Source: UBA4416 sp040387475
GTDB lineage: Bacteria; Bacteroidota; Bacteroidia; B-17B0; Aurantibacillaceae
Assembly: GCA_040387475.1 (NCBI GenBank)
Contig: JAZKDT010000055.1
Span: forward strand, 1 to 64,000
Direction of reading: 5' to 3'
DNA length: 64,000 bases
A model generated the notes under the pieces. It was not told where the DNA came from and searched no databases. It saw only the letters and a list, made by a program, of their open reading frames with translations. Numbering within the stretch: position 1 is the stretch's first letter; each line of letters begins with the position of its first letter. A program made the position numbers and the translations under genes. This document shows positions 61,845 through 64,000 of this stretch, piece after piece.

Positions 61845-62408
61845 TTATTTTTTAACACGTTCTACATAAGTAGCCGTGCGTGTATCCACTTTTACCAAAT
61901 CACCTTCGTTACAAAACAACGGAACACTTACTGTTGCTCCCGAATCTAAAGTAGCAGGTTTTAAGGTGTTAGTAGCAGTATCACCTTTAACACCCGGTTC
62001 GGCATAGGTAATTTCGCAAACAACAAATGTTGGAGCCTCGGCTAAAATTACCGTATCCCCTTCAAAAGAAATTTTTACTTCCATTTCCTCTTTCAGGAAC
62101 TGGAAACTATCTCCAAATAATTTAACTGGCACGTATACCTGTTCAAACGTTTCCTTATCCATTACCACCGCAAATTCGCCTTCCTGGTAAATGTACTGCA
62201 TGTTTCTAAACTCCACACGTACTACATCCACACCTTCGCCGCTTCTGAAACGATTTTCGGTTTGTTTGCCGTTAATTAAGTTGCGCATTTTTGCCTGGTA
62301 AAAGGCGCGCAGGTTACCCGGTGTACGGTGTTGCCACTCTGTAATAATTACCAATTCGTTATTGAAACGGATGATGGATCCTACGTTAATATCTCCTGTA
62401 TCTGCCAT
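61845..62408 (-). CDS. efp: Translation elongation factor EF-P, Asn-tipped variant
   Basis: A 187-aa EF-P that relieves ribosome stalling at consecutive prolines. The KOW-like N-terminal domain, central OB domain (RSGEGVDVVRVEFRN, YQEGEFAVVMD) and C-terminal OB domain (ITYAEPGVKGDT, PLFCNEGDLVKVDTRTATYVER) are complete. The loop that reaches the P-site tRNA reads TPGNLRAF. The residue aligned with E. coli K34 is Asn32 here, where modifiable Lys or Arg is usual. Probably co-transcribed with accA, 30 bp upstream. Confidence 0.93.
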   Translation of the reverse strand: MADTGDINVGSIIRFNNELVIITEWQHRTPGNLRAFYQAKMRNLINGKQTENRFRSGEGVDVVRVEFRNMQYIYQEGEFAVVMDKETFEQVYVPVKLFGDSFQFLKEEMEVKISFEGDTVILAEAPTFVVCEITYAEPGVKGDTATNTLKPATLDSGATVSVPLFCNEGDLVKVDTRTATYVERVKK

Positions 62409-62438
62409 GTGTTATAAATTTTATTCGTTTATATATTT

Positions 62439-63401
62439 TTAGTTTTCTAATTCGTGTACGACACCCATGTTACTGAATTTCTCGATGCGGGCATTGATGC
62501 GTTCTTCGGGACTTTGTTTTTTGAGCGTAGCCAAATGTTTTAAGATCTCTGCTTTAACGGTTGCAAACATGGTTGCCTGATCATTATGCGCTCCTCCTAA
62601 AGGTTCTCCAATGATACCATCGATCAAGCCATTTTTGCTCATATCATCGGCGGTTAGTTTCAATGCTTCAGCTGCAGTTTCCTTAAAGCTCCAGCTTCTC
62701 CATAAAATAGATGAACAAGACTCGGGAGAAATAACCGAATACCAGGTATTTTCCAACATGAGTACTTTATCACCAATACCAATTCCTAAAGCTCCACCAC
62801 TGGCTCCTTCGCCAATGATGATACAAATTACCGGAACTTTTAGTTGGGTCATTTCCAGTAAATTTCTGGCAATAGCTTCCCCTTGTCCGCGCTCTTCAGC
62901 TTCCAGACCAGGATAAGCGCCGGGAGTATCTATAAAAGTAACGATCGGCTTATTGAATTTTTCGGCCATTTTCATTAAACGCAGTGCCTTGCGGTATCCT
63001 TCGGGATTTGCCATACCAAAACGACGTATCTGACGCATTTTGGTATTGATTCCTTTTTGTTGTCCGATAAACATCACGGTTTGTCCGTCCACATCTCCAA
63101 ATCCTCCAACCATGGCTTTATCATCGCCTACGGTTCTGTCGCCATGCAATTCAATAAATGAACTGTTGGATACAGCATCAATATATGCTAAGGTATAAGG
63201 TCTTTCGGGGTGGCGACTAACTTGCACACGTTGCCATGGAGTTAAGTTAGAAAATATCTCAACGCGTTTTGAATGAATTTTGGCTTCCACTTCTTTTACA
63301 GCTTTGCTCATATCCACTTTGCTTTTTTCAGCAACGCTTTTCAATTTTTCTAATTCTTCTTCTAACTCCTGAATTGGCTTTTCAAAATCAAGATAAATCA
63401 T
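62439..63401 (-). CDS. accA: Acetyl-CoA carboxylase, carboxyltransferase subunit alpha
   Basis: A 320-aa subunit transferring carboxyl from biotin to acetyl-CoA, the first step of fatty acid synthesis. The start YLDFEKPIQELEEELEKLK, ELHGDRTVGDDKAMVGG, TFIDTPGAYPGLEAEERGQGE (in part) and GEGASGGALGIGIGD are classic. accD is not in the window. Confidence 0.96.
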   Translation of the reverse strand: MIYLDFEKPIQELEEELEKLKSVAEKSKVDMSKAVKEVEAKIHSKRVEIFSNLTPWQRVQVSRHPERPYTLAYIDAVSNSSFIELHGDRTVGDDKAMVGGFGDVDGQTVMFIGQQKGINTKMRQIRRFGMANPEGYRKALRLMKMAEKFNKPIVTFIDTPGAYPGLEAEERGQGEAIARNLLEMTQLKVPVICIIIGEGASGGALGIGIGDKVLMLENTWYSVISPESCSSILWRSWSFKETAAEALKLTADDMSKNGLIDGIIGEPLGGAHNDQATMFATVKAEILKHLATLKKQSPEERINARIEKFSNMGVVHELEN

Positions 63402-63552
63402 TGTAGTGGTTGTAATTAGTTAGGGGGCAAAGATACTAAAAAAATGAAAAACCGCTACTTGTAAGTAACTGGTTTTCAGTATTAAATTATAACAGAAGCC
63501 GGGTTTTGTTAAATTTAACCGCCTAGTGACATAGAAAGGGATAAATGAGTAC

Positions 63553-63659
63553 TGTCACTTCGAGCGAAGTTGAGACGTGTTATAAGTTAGTTTTCTTTGT
63601 TCATTGCTTACGCACCATCCGCTCAAAAGTTCATTGAACTTTGCCTTGCTCGAACTGAC
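63553..63659. repeat. Dispersed repeat with TTCGAGCGAAGT core
   Basis: GTCACTTCGAGCGAAGTTGAG on the left and TGCTCGAACTGAC (63647-63659) on the right are imperfect inverted ends. AAAGTTCA/TGAACTTT (63626-63642) forms an inner palindrome. It occupies the 321-bp accA-ispE gap, which contains no gene. The core recurs at 31708-31727. Confidence 0.6.
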
Positions 63660-63722
63660 GGAAAATTTTATGCGCTTTTCCTATGTATTTAAGTGGTTGA
63701 AAAAAGTACATATATTTACAAC

Positions 63723-64000
63723 ATGATTTGTTTTCCGAATGCTAAAATAAACCTGGGTTTACACGTTACTGAAAAACGTAACGATGGCTTTCATAATATT
63801 GAAACCATTTTTTATCCCGTTGGCTGGAACGATGCATTAGAGGTTATTGAAAATAAATTGCAGGCAAAGGAATTTAATTTGCACTTAAGTGGTTTAGCAA
63901 TTTCTGGAAACACAGAAGATAATTTATTGTATAAAGCATACACCATTATAAAGCAGACCAAAACCCTGCCTGCTATTGACGTTTACTTACACAAAACATT
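63723..64000 (+). CDS. ispE: 4-diphosphocytidyl-2-C-methyl-D-erythritol kinase, 5' part
   Basis: Incomplete at the window end; 92 codons are visible from ATG 63723. It opens MICFPNAKINLGLHVTEKRN, then DGFHNIETIFYPVGWNDALEV, the GHMP-kinase start typical of IspE (AKINLxLxVxxKRxDGxHxI). IspE phosphorylates CDP-ME in the MEP isoprenoid pathway. A -7-like TATATTTA lies at 63711-63718, so the mRNA may be leaderless. Confidence 0.92.
   Translation, partial: MICFPNAKINLGLHVTEKRNDGFHNIETIFYPVGWNDALEVIENKLQAKEFNLHLSGLAISGNTEDNLLYKAYTIIKQTKTLPAIDVYLHKT

Noticed and set aside
1..64000. Defence, prophage or integrative element
   Set aside because: No integrase, transposase, restriction, toxin-antitoxin or phage structural genes were recognised; the tRNA-Leu at the start has no integrase or repeated 3' end nearby.

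Overview
The window is chromosomal DNA of a Bacteroidota bacterium with low GC content. Three things point there. Its secreted proteins carry type IX secretion (T9SS) C-terminal sorting domains of both type A and type B. Its promoters match the Bacteroidota -7 element TAnnTTTG. Its gene set includes a bifunctional hisB, an ABC-2 permease fused to an M1 peptidase, PP2C/SpoIIE phosphatases with TPR or PAS input, and tandem TonB-like proteins. The EF-P type (TPGNLRAF loop) suggests a Sphingobacteriia/Chitinophagia-like or deep Flavobacteriia-like lineage, but the order is uncertain.

Layout. 1-100: 3' part of a tRNA-Leu(GAG) and its terminator. 190-5640: imuA-imuB-dnaE2 mutagenic translesion cassette. 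5670-7920: ArsR-type autorepressor with twin operators and three SRPBCC (AHSA1-type) proteins, one fused to a VOC domain. 8030-12120: signalling island (REC-PAS histidine kinase, NarL-type regulator, degenerate lone receiver, PAS-PP2C phosphatase). 12270-16385: ExbB-ExbD-TonB-like-TonB-like-FolC. 16450-22805: two paralogous giant T9SS type B surface proteins. 22930-27072: radical SAM/SPASM protein, kynureninase with a DUF2306-like membrane protein, and a lipoprotein. 27127-34383: complete histidine operon hisGDCBHAF(IE), preceded by a His-rich leader peptide and an attenuator. 34418-39435: SGNH hydrolase, TPR-PP2C phosphatase, TatC, AhpD-like protein, sensor kinase. 39454-43252: tandem surface proteins with related N-termini but different T9SS sorting tails. 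43471-45423: Kup potassium transporter. 45887-50514: ABC ATPase and ABC-2/M1 fusion, bracketed by inverted copies of a dispersed repeat. 50851-57284: minus-strand set of outer-membrane, lipoprotein and T9SS-secreted proteins. 57539-61702: metal/cobalamin-type ABC importer, split by a gene for an Asn/Ser/Arg/Gly/Tyr-rich disordered protein. 61845-63401: accA and efp. 63723-end: start of ispE.

How the genes work together. The his operon encodes all enzymes from PRPP to histidine. Its leader shows a translation-coupled attenuator with mutually exclusive 1:2, 2:3 and 3:4 pairings readable directly from the sequence. ExbBD/TonB would energise outer-membrane receptors and the FecCD-like importer would move the substrate across the inner membrane. 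The large surface proteins would leave through the T9SS, which is not encoded in this window.

The points I consider most worth following are the his attenuator, the disordered RNG/SYG-rich protein with a large hairpin upstream, the Asn-tipped EF-P, the GAMEN-less M1 fusion flanked by inverted repeats, and the inverted-repeat arrays in the signalling island. I found no CRISPR array, prophage, transposase or recognisable defence system.
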